DNA of 64,000 bases, taken from contig UGGN01000002.1 of the NCBI GenBank assembly GCA_900450455.1, positions 1 through 64,000 of the forward strand, read 5' to 3'. This stretch comes from [Eubacterium] infirmum. Its GTDB lineage: Bacteria > Bacillota > Clostridia > Peptostreptococcales > Anaerovoracaceae. Position 1 is the first letter of the stretch. The number at the start of each line of letters is the position of its first letter. A program made the translations under genes and the position numbers. Of this stretch, positions 44,829-55,889 are shown in pieces. A model generated the notes under the pieces. That model saw nothing but the letters and a program-made list of their open reading frames with translations. It made no database searches and had not been told where the DNA came from.

Positions 44829-46841
44829 ATGGCAGTATTGCAGATGCAAAAAATCGGTATCTGCGCATTGAAAAAAGATAGGCAAGAAATCCTGGAAAAA
44901 ATCCAAACGCTCGGCACTATAGAGCTAAGTGATGATAAATCACTAAAAGCGCTTGACGGCTTTGTAACGACGAATACAAAGGAACTCAGCAGAGAACTTA
45001 GCAAGAAGCTAAGCTTAACTGAACAGGCACTTGATGTGATGGATACTTTCTCTCCGGAGACAAAGGGAATGTTCAGTTCACTTGAAGGCAAGCCTTTGAT
45101 AGATAAAGAAAAGTTGACGCATGATATGCAGAATGCGGAAGCGATTACAGAGCTTGCAGATCAGGTGATCAAATGGTCCAAGGAATATACCGAAAACAAA
45201 GCTCTCGTATCAAAGCTTAACGAGAAAATTGAGGGGCTAAAACCTTGGCAGGAACTTGATATACCTTTTGATTTGACAGAGACAAAGAAAACTAAGATTT
45301 TGATAGGAACCATGCCGCCTGATATGGACGAGGCAAAAATACACGAGCTCGTACAGAAGAAATGCGATGAAGATATAAACATCGATTTGGAAGTTGTCTG
45401 TATGGACTCAGATGCCAGCTATATAGTGGTAATAGCGAAGAAGGATATTTCAGGTAAGGTAGAAGATGCGCTAAGAAGCGGAGGTTTTGCAAAGAGCTCA
45501 CTAGGCTATGATAAGACGCCAAAAGAGCAAATCGAAAAGCTTGAAACTGACATTGATTCAACTAATCAGGCAAATATAGAGCTTGGGAATAGGATTATAG
45601 AATCGGCAGAGAAAAGAGACAAGCTCAGAGAAGCCGGAGATTACTTCAGAATGAGGCTGAAGAATGTCGAGGTTAGCGGAGAACTGAAGCAGTCAGAGAG
45701 AACTTTCGTAATGACAGGCTTCATACCGAAGGACAAGGCTTCAAGAGTTAAGGAACTCCTAGAAGGAAGCTTTGACTGTGTAATTGAGCTTGCAGATGTA
45801 ACGGATGATGATGAGGCACCGACTGTGCTGAAAAACAACGCGTTCTCATCGAGTGCCGAGGGAGTGCTGGAATCATACGGACTTCCAAAACTCAGAGATA
45901 TAGATCCGACGAAGGTAATGTCCTATTTCTACGTGTTCTTCTTTGGAATGATGCTTTCGGACGCGGCCTATGGACTTCTGATGTCAATCGGTTGTTTCAT
46001 AGTACTGAAGAAGTTCCCGAAGATGGAAGACGGAATGAAGAAGATGCTCAAACTGTTCGGCTTCTGTGGACTTTCAACACTGTTTTGGGGAGTGATGTTC
46101 GGAGGGTATTTCGGGGATGCACCTACGGTGATTGCAAAGACCTTCTTCAACAAGGATTTTACAATTAAACCGCTATGGTTTGCTCCACTTGATAATCCGA
46201 TGAGACTTTTGATCTGGTGTATGCTGTTTGGTGTAATTCATCTCTTTGCAGGACTTGCGATTAAAGGCTTTCAGGAACTCAAGGAAGGCAAGGTCGTCGA
46301 CTGTATCTGCGATGTAGTATTTTGGTATATGTTCCTAATCGGACTTATACTGTTACTGCTACCAACAGATATATTCGCATCGATTTCTCAGATGACAATC
46401 AAGTTCCCGGCAGCAGTGGTAATGATATCAAAGGTACTCACAATCGCAGGAATGCTGGGAATTTTGCTTATGTCAGGTAGAGGACACAAGAATGTGGCTC
46501 TCAGAATAGCACTGGGTGCGTATGACATATATGGAGTCACAGGTTGGCTCAGCGATGTGCTATCGTATTCCAGACTTCTTGCACTAGGACTTGCAACAGG
46601 TGTAATCGCCAGCGTTATCAACATGATGGGTAGCATGGTCGGCGGAGGAGTCCTTGGAGCAATTATATTTACAGTAGTGTTCATCTTTGGACACGCAATG
46701 AATATGGCAATCAATGTGCTCGGCGCATACGTCCATACGAACAGGCTTCAGTTTGTCGAATTCTTCGGCAAGTTCTATGAGGCCGGAGGAAAGCCATTTG
46801 AACCGTTAACAACAGAAAGTAAGTATATAGAGATAAAATAA
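44829..46841 (+). CDS. ntpI: V-type ATPase subunit I
   Basis: The 670-residue product has a cytoplasmic N-terminal half with coiled-coil segments (about 1-340) and a membrane C-terminal half with about seven or eight helices. Family motifs include YFYVFFFGMMLSDAAYGL and the conserved arginine helix SYSRLLALGLATGVIA. Subunit I is the stator that conducts ions past the K ring. AAGGAG precedes the ATG. Confidence 0.95.
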   Translation: MAVLQMQKIGICALKKDRQEILEKIQTLGTIELSDDKSLKALDGFVTTNTKELSRELSKKLSLTEQALDVMDTFSPETKGMFSSLEGKPLIDKEKLTHDMQNAEAITELADQVIKWSKEYTENKALVSKLNEKIEGLKPWQELDIPFDLTETKKTKILIGTMPPDMDEAKIHELVQKKCDEDINIDLEVVCMDSDASYIVVIAKKDISGKVEDALRSGGFAKSSLGYDKTPKEQIEKLETDIDSTNQANIELGNRIIESAEKRDKLREAGDYFRMRLKNVEVSGELKQSERTFVMTGFIPKDKASRVKELLEGSFDCVIELADVTDDDEAPTVLKNNAFSSSAEGVLESYGLPKLRDIDPTKVMSYFYVFFFGMMLSDAAYGLLMSIGCFIVLKKFPKMEDGMKKMLKLFGFCGLSTLFWGVMFGGYFGDAPTVIAKTFFNKDFTIKPLWFAPLDNPMRLLIWCMLFGVIHLFAGLAIKGFQELKEGKVVDCICDVVFWYMFLIGLILLLLPTDIFASISQMTIKFPAAVVMISKVLTIAGMLGILLMSGRGHKNVALRIALGAYDIYGVTGWLSDVLSYSRLLALGLATGVIASVINMMGSMVGGGVLGAIIFTVVFIFGHAMNMAINVLGAYVHTNRLQFVEFFGKFYEAGGKPFEPLTTESKYIEIK

Positions 46842-46848
46842 TTCATAG

Positions 46849-47343
<495 letters not shown>

Positions 47344-47377
47344 TATATTTGTTTAGCATAGGTTAAGGAGAGAGAAA

Positions 47378-47971
47378 ATGACCGGATTAGATAAGATAAA
47401 ACAGAGCATTCTCGATGAAGCCACCGAGTCTGCAAAGTCATCCATGGATGAAGCAAAGGCTAAGGCAAGGCAAATCGAAGAACAAAATAAGGCGGAAGCC
47501 GAAAAGAAATGTGCGGAAATCTCTCAAAAAACTGAAGCTCAGCTTGTACAAATCAAAGAAAGAACAAAGTCATCTATGGAGCTTGAGCGCAGTCGCAAGA
47601 TGCTCGAGACTAAGCAGACTTTGATTGCTGAGGTAATAGATAAGGCTAAGGCGCAAATCAGAGAATTGCCGGATGAGGAATACTTTGAATTGCTTCTCAA
47701 GATAGCAGATAAGGCTATTCACGAGGGCGAGGGCATCGTTTCCCTATCATCAAAGGACTTAGCCAGAATGCCTAAGGACTTTGAGGACAAGATCAAAGTA
47801 ATCGCAGAAGGCAGGCAGGCTAAGATGAGCGTATCAAAGGATGCCATAGATATTGAGGGCGGATTTGTACTATCATACGGCGGCATCGAAGAGAACTGCA
47901 CACTTGAAGCCATCTTTGAAGATAAGAAGGAAGAGCTTTCCGACTTGGTTCAGAAATTATTATTTCAGTGA
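47378..47971 (+). CDS. ntpE: V-type ATPase subunit E
   Basis: The 197-residue protein has a long N-terminal helix rich in Lys/Glu/Ala (about 10-90) and a globular C-terminal domain with DIEGGFVLSYGGIEENC (about 155), typical of the peripheral-stalk E subunit. AAGGAGAG precedes the ATG. Confidence 0.92.
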   Translation: MTGLDKIKQSILDEATESAKSSMDEAKAKARQIEEQNKAEAEKKCAEISQKTEAQLVQIKERTKSSMELERSRKMLETKQTLIAEVIDKAKAQIRELPDEEYFELLLKIADKAIHEGEGIVSLSSKDLARMPKDFEDKIKVIAEGRQAKMSVSKDAIDIEGGFVLSYGGIEENCTLEAIFEDKKEELSDLVQKLLFQ

Positions 47972-47993
47972 GAATAGGCTATAAGGAGAAAAT

Positions 47994-48959
47994 ATGGGAG
48001 AAAATTATGTTTACGAGGTCGCGAGAATTCGTGCGCTAGAGACATCCCTCCTGAAGGATACAGATATCGAGCAGCTTATCTCACTCGGCACTTATGAGCA
48101 GTGCATTCAATTTCTTGAGGAAAGGTCTTGGGGAAGCTCAGACTCAAAGGGTGACGGTGAGAGAATCCTTGCAGCAGAAGAAGACAAGATTTGGGCTTTG
48201 ATAAAGGAGTTCAAAATCGATTTGAGACAATTTGCTGTTTTGAGTATTCCAAAGCTATATCACAATCTAAAGGCTGCGGTGAAGGCGGCTGTGAGCAGTC
48301 CTAAGGGCATTAGCATCTACTACGACACGAATCCAAGCGGCGAGGAGATGAGAGCGGCTATTCAGGAGGGCAACTATAAGCTCCTGCCTGGCGATATGCA
48401 GGAGGTAGCGAAGGAAGCCTACGAGAGCCTTGTTCATACAGGAGACGGACAGCTTTGCGATATCGTAATTGACAGGGATTGCATGGAGGCAATATACCTC
48501 GCGGGACATAGATCAAAGATTGATATCATCAAAGATTATGCAGAGTCCGTTGTTGCAGTGGCGAACATCAAGATTGCCGTGAGAGCTCAGCTGACAGGAA
48601 AAAGCGCTGATTTTATGAAGAGGGCGATGTCAAGCTGCGATTCAATAAATACAGATGCACTCATAAAAGCTGCGATAGCAGGTAAGGATGAGATAGCTGC
48701 ATATCTTGCGACAACGCTGTATCGAGATGGAGTAGATGCACTGAAGAGCTCACAATCCATATTCGAGTGCTGGTGTGATAATCGCATAATAAGGGCTATG
48801 AAACCGCAAAAATACAATGCATTTACACTAGGTCCAATATTTGCCTATGTAATTGCAAGACAGAATGAAATAAAGACAATTAGAATCATACTCACAGGAA
48901 AGCAAAACAATCTTTCTGAAGAGTCAATCAGGGAAAGAGTAAGGGAAATGTATGCGTGA
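47994..48959 (+). CDS. ntpC: V-type ATPase subunit C
   Basis: The 321-residue, all-helical protein has the start MGENYVYEVARIRALETSLL and three repeated helical domains of the family. It connects the central stalk to the K ring. The stop overlaps the subunit F start by 8 bases, indicating coupling. Confidence 0.9.
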   Translation: MGENYVYEVARIRALETSLLKDTDIEQLISLGTYEQCIQFLEERSWGSSDSKGDGERILAAEEDKIWALIKEFKIDLRQFAVLSIPKLYHNLKAAVKAAVSSPKGISIYYDTNPSGEEMRAAIQEGNYKLLPGDMQEVAKEAYESLVHTGDGQLCDIVIDRDCMEAIYLAGHRSKIDIIKDYAESVVAVANIKIAVRAQLTGKSADFMKRAMSSCDSINTDALIKAAIAGKDEIAAYLATTLYRDGVDALKSSQSIFECWCDNRIIRAMKPQKYNAFTLGPIFAYVIARQNEIKTIRIILTGKQNNLSEESIRERVREMYA

Positions 48960-49275
48960 TATTGCTGTAATAGGAGATTATGACAGCATTTACGGATTTG
49001 CGGCTTTGGGCTTTGATACTATACCGGTAGCAGAGTCCAACGAGGCAAAGCATAAGCTGTCAGAGCTTGCCGAGCAGGGATATGGAATAATCTATATTAC
49101 GGAAGTCTTGGCGGCAGATTTAAAAGAAGAAATTGCAAAATATCAGGACAAGATTGTGCCGGCAATCATAGAGATACCGGGCACACACGGAAACACCGGA
49201 GCAGGAATAGCCGAAGTAAAGAAATCCGTTGAGAGAGCGGTAGGATCGGATATTTTGTTTTCACACGATAACTGA
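48952..49275 (+). CDS. ntpG: V-type ATPase subunit F
   Basis: The 107-residue small alpha/beta protein (IAVIGDYDSIYGFAALG at the start) is the central-stalk regulator that binds subunit D. The AGGGAAATG region and overlap with the C gene fix the start. Confidence 0.9.
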   Translation: MRDIAVIGDYDSIYGFAALGFDTIPVAESNEAKHKLSELAEQGYGIIYITEVLAADLKEEIAKYQDKIVPAIIEIPGTHGNTGAGIAEVKKSVERAVGSDILFSHDN

Positions 49276-49296
49276 TATCAGGAGGCAGTATAGTAC

Positions 49297-51063
49297 ATGA
49301 ATAGTAAAGGTACGATTAAAAAAGTAGCAGGCCCCTTAGTAATAGCTACAGGCATGCGCGATGCAAACATGTTTGACGTTGTGCATGTAAGCGACCAGAT
49401 GCTAACGGGCGAGATTATAGAGATGCACGAAGACGAGGCATCGATTCAGGTATACGAGGAGACTTCGGGTCTAGGACCGGGAGAACCGGTAGTTTCAACC
49501 GGTGTACCTATGTCGGTTGAACTTGGTCCCGGACTTATAACAAGCATCTACGACGGTATTCAAAGACCGCTCGATGCTATTATGAAGGTCTGTGGTAACA
49601 ACCTAAAGAGAGGAATACACGTTGATTCGCTCGACAGAGAAAAAAAATGGAGCTTTGTTCCAACAGCTGAAATCGGTGAAGAGGTGAGTGGCGGTGACGT
49701 GCTCGGTACAGTTCAGGAGACAGATGTTGTAGAGCAGAAGATAATGGTTCCACCTGATGTAAAGGGTAAGGTAAAGGAACTTAAGTCAGGCGAGTTCACA
49801 GTTACGGAAACAATTGCTGTAATTGAAACGGAAAAAGGCGACAGAGAGATTCAGCTCATGCAGAGATGGCCGGTTAGAAAGAGCAGGCCTTACACTGAGA
49901 AGCTTAGACCTGACAAGCCTTTGATTACAGGGCAGCGTGTTATCGATGCTTTCTTCCCTATCGCAAAGGGAGGTACAGCGGCGGTCCCAGGACCATTCGG
50001 TTCAGGAAAGACGGTTATCCAGCACCAGCTTGCAAAATGGGCTGAGGCTGACATCGTCGTATATATCGGATGCGGAGAGCGTGGAAACGAGATGACAGAT
50101 GTACTTAACGAGTTCCCGGCTCTTGTCGATCCAAAGACAGGTCGTTCTTTGATGGAAAGAACAGTTCTCATCGCAAATACATCGGATATGCCGGTTGCTG
50201 CGCGTGAGGCGTCAATTTATACAGGTATTACCATCGCTGAGTACTTCAGAGATATGGGATACTCAGTAGCTTTGATGGCTGACTCAACATCAAGATGGGC
50301 AGAGGCTCTTCGTGAGATGTCCGGAAGACTTGAGGAAATGCCCGGTGAAGAAGGTTACCCTGCATACCTGGGAAGCCGTCTTGCACAGTTCTACGAGAGA
50401 GCCGGTCATGTTATCGCACTTGGTAAAGACGGAAGAGATGGTGCTCTTTCTGTAATCGGTGCGGTTTCACCACAGGGTGGAGATATTTCCGAGCCGGTAT
50501 CACAGGCAACGCTCAGAATTGTAAAGGTGTTCTGGGGTCTTGATTCAAATCTCGCATACCAGAGACACTTCCCTGCAATCAACTGGCTGACAAGCTACTC
50601 TCTATATCTGGACAGCATGGAAAAATGGTTTAATGAAGAAGTCGAGCCGGGTTGGATGAACGCTCGTCAGGAAATGATGTCGCTTCTTCAGGACGAATCA
50701 AAGCTGAATGAAATCGTTCAGATGGTAGGTATGGATGCGCTTTCGCCTGCCGACAGACTCAAGATGGAAGCTGCCAAGTCTATCAGGGAGGACTTCCTAA
50801 ACCAGAACAGCTTTGACGAGGTTGATACATATTCATCACTTCGCAAGCAGTATCTGATGATGAGACTGGTTATGAGCTTCTACGAAAAGGCTAAGCTTGC
50901 ACTTGAGAAAGGTGCAAATGTGGAAGATCTTATCGCCATGCCTTCAAGAGAGCCTATCGGAAGGTTCAAATATACACCTGAAGATAAGATAGAAGATGAA
51001 TTTACAAGAATCAACGACTTGCTCGACGGAGAAGTTGCTGAAGCACTGAAGAAGGAGGACTAA
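49297..51063 (+). CDS. ntpA: V-type ATPase catalytic subunit A
   Basis: The 588-residue catalytic subunit has the P-loop [17 protein letters not shown] (about 229), the Walker B-like [19 protein letters not shown] and the A-subunit-specific non-homologous insert (about 110-200). It is preceded by CAGGAGG and followed three bases later by subunit B. It hydrolyses or makes ATP, driving the ion pump in either direction. Confidence 0.97.
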   Translation: MNSKGTIKKVAGPLVIATGMRDANMFDVVHVSDQMLTGEIIEMHEDEASIQVYEETSGLGPGEPVVSTGVPMSVELGPGLITSIYDGIQRPLDAIMKVCGNNLKRGIHVDSLDREKKWSFVPTAEIGEEVSGGDVLGTVQETDVVEQKIMVPPDVKGKVKELKSGEFTVTETIAVIETEKGDREIQLMQRWPVRKSRPYTEKLRPDKPLITGQRVIDAFFPIAKGGTAAVPGPFGSGKTVIQHQLAKWAEADIVVYIGCGERGNEMTDVLNEFPALVDPKTGRSLMERTVLIANTSDMPVAAREASIYTGITIAEYFRDMGYSVALMADSTSRWAEALREMSGRLEEMPGEEGYPAYLGSRLAQFYERAGHVIALGKDGRDGALSVIGAVSPQGGDISEPVSQATLRIVKVFWGLDSNLAYQRHFPAINWLTSYSLYLDSMEKWFNEEVEPGWMNARQEMMSLLQDESKLNEIVQMVGMDALSPADRLKMEAAKSIREDFLNQNSFDEVDTYSSLRKQYLMMRLVMSFYEKAKLALEKGANVEDLIAMPSREPIGRFKYTPEDKIEDEFTRINDLLDGEVAEALKKED

Positions 51064-51066
51064 ATA

Positions 51067-52440
51067 ATGCCAAAGGAATATAGAACTATTCAAGAGGTCG
51101 CAGGTCCTTTGATGATGGTCCGCGGCGTTGAGAATGTAAAATACGATGAGCTTGGTGAAATCGAACTTGCAGACGGTGAAAGACGTCGCTGCAAGGTTCT
51201 CGAGATAAACGGAGACACAGCGGTAGTTCAGCTCTTTGAGAACTCCGCAGGTATAAACCTCAGTGACAGTAAGGTCAGGTTTTTGGGCAAGAGCCTCGAA
51301 CTTGGTGTATCTGAGGATATGCTGGGAAGAGTTTTTGACGGAATGGGACGACCAAAGGACGGAGGTCCCGAGATTCTTCCCGTAGAGAGAAGAGACATAA
51401 ACGGCCTGCCTATGAATCCGGCTGCCCGCGTTTACCCTGCCGAATTCATTCAGACAGGTGTATCGGCTATAGACGGCCTTAACACTCTAGTTAGAGGACA
51501 GAAGCTGCCTATTTTCTCGGCTTCAGGTCTTCCACACGCAAACCTCGCGGCACAGATTGCAAAGCAGGCTAAGGTTCGCGGCACGAACGAGAAGTTTGCA
51601 GTAGTATTTGCTGCCATGGGTATCACTTTTGAGGAGTCGAACTTCTTCGTTGAATCCTTCAAAGAAACCGGTGCGATAGATAGAACCGTAATGTTTGTAA
51701 ACCTTGCAAATGATCCTGCGGTTGAGAGAATCTCGACACCAAGAATGGCACTAACTGCAGCTGAGTATCTGGCTTTTGACTGCAACATGCATGTCTTGGT
51801 AATTTTGACGGATATCACAAACTACGCTGATGCTTTGAGAGAGGTATCGGCTGCTCGTAAGGAAGTTGCAGCGAGAAGAGGATATCCGGGATATATGTAC
51901 ACCGACTTTGCTACGATATATGAGAGAGCAGGAAGACAGTATGGCAAGAACGGTTCAATCACCATGATTCCAATCCTTTCAATGCCTGAGGATGACAAGA
52001 CTCACCCAATTCCTGACCTTACCGGATACATCACAGAGGGACAGATCATTCTTTCCAGAGACCTTTATCGCAAGGGGGTTAAACCACCTATCAACGTTCT
52101 TCCGTCTCTATCGAGACTTAAGGACAAAGGCATCGGTGAAGGAAAGACGAGAGGCGACCACGCTAACACGATGAACCAGCTGTTTGCCGCTTATGCTAGA
52201 GGTAAGGATGCGAAGGAGCTTATGACCATCCTCGGTGAAGCTGCTTTGACGGAAATCGATTTGAAGTATGCCAAGTTTGCAGACGAGTTTGAAGAGAAAT
52301 ATGTAAATCAGGGTTATAATACTGAGAGAACTATTGAGGAGACTTTGGACATCGGTTGGGAACTTTTGAGAATTCTTCCTCGAAGCGAGCTCAAGAGAAT
52401 AAGTGATAAGTGGCTCGATATGTATTATGAGGCGAAGTAA
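51067..52440 (+). CDS. ntpB: V-type ATPase regulatory subunit B
   Basis: The 457-residue subunit forms the hexamer with A. It keeps the fold but lacks a canonical P-loop, having [20 protein letters not shown] at that place, and carries the arginine-finger region [10 protein letters not shown]. The length and C-terminal [19 protein letters not shown] match the family. Confidence 0.97.
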   Translation: MPKEYRTIQEVAGPLMMVRGVENVKYDELGEIELADGERRRCKVLEINGDTAVVQLFENSAGINLSDSKVRFLGKSLELGVSEDMLGRVFDGMGRPKDGGPEILPVERRDINGLPMNPAARVYPAEFIQTGVSAIDGLNTLVRGQKLPIFSASGLPHANLAAQIAKQAKVRGTNEKFAVVFAAMGITFEESNFFVESFKETGAIDRTVMFVNLANDPAVERISTPRMALTAAEYLAFDCNMHVLVILTDITNYADALREVSAARKEVAARRGYPGYMYTDFATIYERAGRQYGKNGSITMIPILSMPEDDKTHPIPDLTGYITEGQIILSRDLYRKGVKPPINVLPSLSRLKDKGIGEGKTRGDHANTMNQLFAAYARGKDAKELMTILGEAALTEIDLKYAKFADEFEEKYVNQGYNTERTIEETLDIGWELLRILPRSELKRISDKWLDMYYEAK

Positions 52441-52457
52441 GGATAAGGAGGCGTGAT

Positions 52458-53114
52458 ATGGCATCAAGTCAAATAATTCCTACTCGTATGGAGCTCTCCA
52501 GAATCAAAGATAAGCTGGCCGTTGCCCGCAAGGGTCACAAGCTTCTCAAAGACAAGAGGGACGAGCTGATGCGTCAATTCCTCATCATGGTTCGTGAGAA
52601 TATGGAGCTCAGAAAGCATGTCGAAGAGGGTATACGTCAGGCTAACATCAACTTCGTTGTTGCCAAGGCCGGCATGGACGCCGAAACTCTTAACACCGCT
52701 TTGATGGCTGCTAAGCAGAAGGTTACGCTGGGCGTAAGCACAAAGAACGTCATGAGCGTTAACATTCCTGTCTTTGATGTAAAGACTAAGACCGCAAGTG
52801 AGGCGGATATCTACTCATACGGATATGCCTTCACTTCTTCGGATCTAGACGGAGCAATCAAATCGCTTGCCGATATCAGAGACGACATGATTTTGCTCGC
52901 CGAAAAGGAAAAGGCTTGCAAGCTCATGGCTGCCGAGATTGAGAAGACTAGAAGACGTGTAAATGCGCTTGAGCATGTAATTATCCCTGAGGCTCAGAAG
53001 AATATCAAATATATTTCGATGAAGCTTGAGGAGACTGCAAGGGACAACACAATCAGGCTAATCAAGGTTAAGGACATGGTTCTTGAGGATGCCCACCACT
53101 ACAGCGAAAGATAG
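52458..53114 (+). CDS. ntpD: V-type ATPase subunit D
   Basis: The 218-residue central-shaft subunit has long N- and C-terminal helices (start PTRMELSRIKDKLAVARKGH; end RRVNALEHVIIPEAQKNIKY). It is the last gene of the operon, with AAGGAGGCGTG before the ATG. Confidence 0.95.
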   Translation: MASSQIIPTRMELSRIKDKLAVARKGHKLLKDKRDELMRQFLIMVRENMELRKHVEEGIRQANINFVVAKAGMDAETLNTALMAAKQKVTLGVSTKNVMSVNIPVFDVKTKTASEADIYSYGYAFTSSDLDGAIKSLADIRDDMILLAEKEKACKLMAAEIEKTRRRVNALEHVIIPEAQKNIKYISMKLEETARDNTIRLIKVKDMVLEDAHHYSER

Positions 53115-53196
53115 ACTAAAGATAAGTTAGATATGAGTTAGAGATTGGCTGCAGACAAGCGGCAAATACTCTTAAGTTATCAGATGAGTCACGACC

Positions 53197-53290
53197 GCGG
53201 ACAGGTATATATACGCAGTTCAGCTTGGCTCCACCAAAGACGTTGGTTATCACGCTCTTTCCGCGGACAGGTATATATGCAGCTCAGTGG
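53197..53290 (+). repeat. Direct repeat pair downstream of the V-ATPase operon
   Basis: CCGCGGACAGGTATATAT occurs twice, beginning near 53196 and 53260, each followed by a similar GCAG-TTCAG/GCAG-CTCAG stretch, about 64 bases apart. The segment lies in the untranslated region 53115-53442. No coding potential is seen there apart from the terminator at 53345-53370 and a -10 TATAAT near 53391. Confidence 0.7.
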
Positions 53291-53344
53291 CGGATAAGCT
53301 GAAGTGTCATAAGAGGCATAAGAGTAGAAAAAATTAAGAGATAG

Positions 53345-53372
53345 GGAGGTAGCTTAGGTTATCTCCTTTTGC
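53345..53372 (+). terminator. Terminator of the V-ATPase operon
   Basis: GGAGGTAGC (53345-53353) pairs with GTTATCTCC (53358-53366), including G-U pairs, around TTAG. It is followed by TTTT and later TATTTT. Confidence 0.75.
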
Positions 53373-53442
53373 TATTTTGTGATATAGAATGTATAATGTT
53401 TTGGACGATTAAATAAGCAGTTTACATAAGGGAGATAGATAA

Positions 53443-53988
53443 ATGGAAGCTTTAGAATGTATAAAATCAAGGCGAAGTGTTCGTAAGTATAAGGAGGAGA
53501 GCATCTCAAGGGAGACTATCGAAAAGATTATCGAGTCTGCAGCTTTTGCACCATCTTGGAAGAACACTCAGATTACAAGGTACACCATTGTTGAGAACGA
53601 GACCATCAAAGCTAAAATCGCTGAAGAGGCGGTTCTCGGTTTCACCTTCAACGAGAAGACAATCAAGCGAGCTCCTGCAATAGCGGTGCAGTCAATCGTA
53701 AAGGGAAAGAGCGGCTTTGAGCCTGACGGCAGCTACTCGACACCAAAGAAGGACGGCTGGGAAATGTTTGATGCAGGAATCTCTGCAGAGGCCTTCTGCC
53801 TAGCTGCGCACACATATGGTGTGGGAACAGTAATCCTAGGATACGCAGACTACGATATGATTAGAGAAATCCTTGGCCTTCCAGAGGACAAGGAGGTTGT
53901 AGCAATAATCGCCATGGGATATCACGAAACAGATAACCCGGCACCGGCAAGACTTTCAGTCGATGAACTTTTGAATTTTGTGGAATAA
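53443..53988 (+). CDS. Nitroreductase family protein
   Basis: The 181-residue flavoprotein begins with the family signature CIKSRRSVRKYKEE (residues 5-18) and has APSWKNTQITRY (FMN binding), GISAEAFCLAAHTYGVGTV and the C-terminal IIAMGYHE. Substrates for this family vary widely; a role in reducing nitro compounds or quinones with NAD(P)H is general. It lies 3 bases upstream of rlmD. Confidence 0.9.
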   Translation: MEALECIKSRRSVRKYKEESISRETIEKIIESAAFAPSWKNTQITRYTIVENETIKAKIAEEAVLGFTFNEKTIKRAPAIAVQSIVKGKSGFEPDGSYSTPKKDGWEMFDAGISAEAFCLAAHTYGVGTVILGYADYDMIREILGLPEDKEVVAIIAMGYHETDNPAPARLSVDELLNFVE

Positions 53989-53991
53989 CAA

Positions 53992-55359
53992 ATGGAAAAG
54001 AATCAATTAGTAGAGCTTACAATCAAAGATCAAAGTCAGGACGGTAGGGGCATCGCTAGCTGCGATGGCCTTATTGTCTTTGCCGAAGGCTGTGTAGTCG
54101 GAGACAGGGTCAGTGCAAGGCTTACAAAGATAAAGAAGCGCTATGCACTCGCTAGGGTTGAGGAATTTCTCGAGTCATCAGAGTACAGACTGGATGATGT
54201 CTGTCCTTACATAGATGAGTGTGGAGGCTGCTCCTTTGGAAAGCTGAAATACGAAAAGCAACTAGAGCTCAAGGAAAGACATGTCCGCGATGTTCTCGAG
54301 CGCATAGGCGGCATAGAAAGCCCTGAGCTAGAACCGATAATCTCGATGTCTGAGCCTTATTTCTACAGAAATAAGGCAAGGCTTGCGATTTACCCTAAAA
54401 CCCGTTCAGTGGGCTTTTTAGGGCGCATGAGCCATAAGGTTATAGACTGCCACGAGTGCAGGCTTCAGAGTGAACCGGTGGTAGCGGTAGCAGATGCGCT
54501 TAGAGATAGCTTTGATGAGTGCGAGGATGCTAAAAAGATAAAAAATCTAGTTGTAAAAACCTCGTTCACAAGCGGCGAAGTTATGGTCGTTCCGACCGTG
54601 GAAGAAAAGGATGTGGACCTAGAGAGTTTCATATATACAGTGGACGATAGGATAAATGCTATTCCTGGCTTTGATGACGGATTCGAATACTATCTTTCAT
54701 CGGTGGCCCTAGACGTATCCGATAATAAGCCATCAAAGCAGCACCTAAACCGTGCAGAAATCATCGCAGGAAGGCATGTGATAGAAGACGAGATGTTAGG
54801 TCTTAGATTCGAAATCTCACCATACTCATTCTATCAGGTAAATCCGGTGCAGGCAGAACACCTTTACGAAAAGGCCGTAGAGTATGCTGGAATAAAGGGT
54901 GGGGAAACAGTTCTCGACCTCTACTGCGGAGTCGGAACCATAGGGCTGTTCATGGCGAGAGCCGGAGCCGGAAAAGTAATAGGCATAGAGTTAGTCAAAG
55001 AAGCCGTCCTAAATGCAAACAGAAACGCAGTAATAAATGGGATCGTAAACGCCATATACTACACCGGCAAGGCAGAAGAAGAGTTACCAAAGCTAAGAGA
55101 AGAAGGCAAAATCGAAAAGGCAGATGTTGTAATCCTAGACCCACCGAGAAAAGGCTGCGACGAAGTTTTGCTAAAGGCAGTCGTAGATACCGAAGCTGAT
55201 AGAATTGTTTATATATCGTGTAATCCTGCAACAATGAGCAGAGACATTAAATATTTGGTTGAAAAGGGATATGAGTATGTAAAAGGAACCCCAGTGGATA
55301 TGTTCCCACATACGGGGCATGTGGAGTGCATAGCGTTGATACAAAGAGTGAAATCGTGA
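53992..55359 (+). CDS. rlmD: 23S rRNA (uracil-5-)-methyltransferase RlmD/RlmC family
   Basis: The 455-residue product has an N-terminal TRAM domain (about 1-60) and an Fe-S motif (CPYIDECGGC with a later HECRL). The methyltransferase core shows VLDLYCGVGTIGLFMA, the DPPRKGC loop and the nucleophile cysteine in YISCNPATMSRD. The 3' end (coding HTGHVEC) is a known integration site for conjugative elements in this gene family, and mobile-element genes follow directly. Confidence 0.93.
   Translation: MEKNQLVELTIKDQSQDGRGIASCDGLIVFAEGCVVGDRVSARLTKIKKRYALARVEEFLESSEYRLDDVCPYIDECGGCSFGKLKYEKQLELKERHVRDVLERIGGIESPELEPIISMSEPYFYRNKARLAIYPKTRSVGFLGRMSHKVIDCHECRLQSEPVVAVADALRDSFDECEDAKKIKNLVVKTSFTSGEVMVVPTVEEKDVDLESFIYTVDDRINAIPGFDDGFEYYLSSVALDVSDNKPSKQHLNRAEIIAGRHVIEDEMLGLRFEISPYSFYQVNPVQAEHLYEKAVEYAGIKGGETVLDLYCGVGTIGLFMARAGAGKVIGIELVKEAVLNANRNAVINGIVNAIYYTGKAEEELPKLREEGKIEKADVVILDPPRKGCDEVLLKAVVDTEADRIVYISCNPATMSRDIKYLVEKGYEYVKGTPVDMFPHTGHVECIALIQRVKS
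55305..55335 (+). other. Putative ICE attachment region in rlmD
   Basis: CCCACATACGGGGCATGTGGA encodes the conserved PHTGHVE of RlmD and includes an imperfect dyad around CACAT/ATGTGG. Integration in rumA/rlmD 3' ends at this motif is known for several Firmicute elements. Everything to the right up to the window end looks mobile. I did not find a second copy (attR) before 64000. Confidence 0.45.
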
Positions 55360-55514
55360 AAATCCTGCATTTTAAGCAGTTTTACAAGCATTATGTATTT
55401 GTAGAAGATGGCGAAGGTGGACGAAAAAAAGTCCTAAAAAATTATATAGATGTGAATGTTTGCATTGATATGGTGTGTGGAGACACAAGGAATGAATTGG
55501 GAAGTGAGGAATAA
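55356..55514 (+). CDS. Small protein at the element border
   Basis: The GTG at 55356 overlaps the rlmD stop (GTGA) and gives 52 residues with KQFYKHYVFVEDGEGGRKK. No family is recognised. Its position as the first frame beyond the putative attachment site suggests it belongs to the element. Confidence 0.35.
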   Translation: MKILHFKQFYKHYVFVEDGEGGRKKVLKNYIDVNVCIDMVCGDTRNELGSEE

Positions 55515-55517
55515 GAA

Positions 55518-55802
55518 ATGATTAGGTGGATAGTAAAAATAATCTTGTTTCCAATCAGCTTGCTGCTGAGTATCCTCACAGCATTTCTGACATTTATACT
55601 TGGCATAGGAACAACTATTCTGTATTTCTTAATGCTGATGTGTATAGTTGCTGCAATAGGCTCGTTTATGCAGAAAGATGTATCACTAGGTATTGAAGCA
55701 TTGATTATTGGATTCTTAGTTAGTCCATATGGAATACCAATGGTTGGAGCAACAGTTATAGCATTTCTTAAAGGTATCAATGAAGCAATAAAATCAATAT
55801 AA
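55518..55802 (+). CDS. CD1845-like small membrane protein
   Basis: The 94-residue protein has two or three hydrophobic helices, an N-terminal IVKIILFPISLLLSILTAFL and the conserved GFLVSPYGIPM near the C-terminus, matching the CD1845 family found in Tn1549-like conjugative transposons. It supports assignment of this region to such an element. A terminator follows at 55831-55856. Confidence 0.75.
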   Translation: MIRWIVKIILFPISLLLSILTAFLTFILGIGTTILYFLMLMCIVAAIGSFMQKDVSLGIEALIIGFLVSPYGIPMVGATVIAFLKGINEAIKSI

Positions 55803-55830
55803 AAAATTTCATAAAAATGGTTACCAAAGG

Positions 55831-55856
55831 CGATAGAAGAAAACTATCGTCTTTTT
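55831..55856 (+). terminator. Terminator after the CD1845-like gene
   Basis: CGATAG (55831-55836) pairs with CTATCG (55844-55849) and is followed by TCTTTTTC. Confidence 0.7.
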
Positions 55857-55889
55857 CTTTGCAAAATTTTAAGGAAAGGAGGTAAAGCG

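Noticed and set aside
53197-53290. Two-copy repeat as a CRISPR array
   Set aside because: There are only two units, an imperfect repeat and no cas genes.
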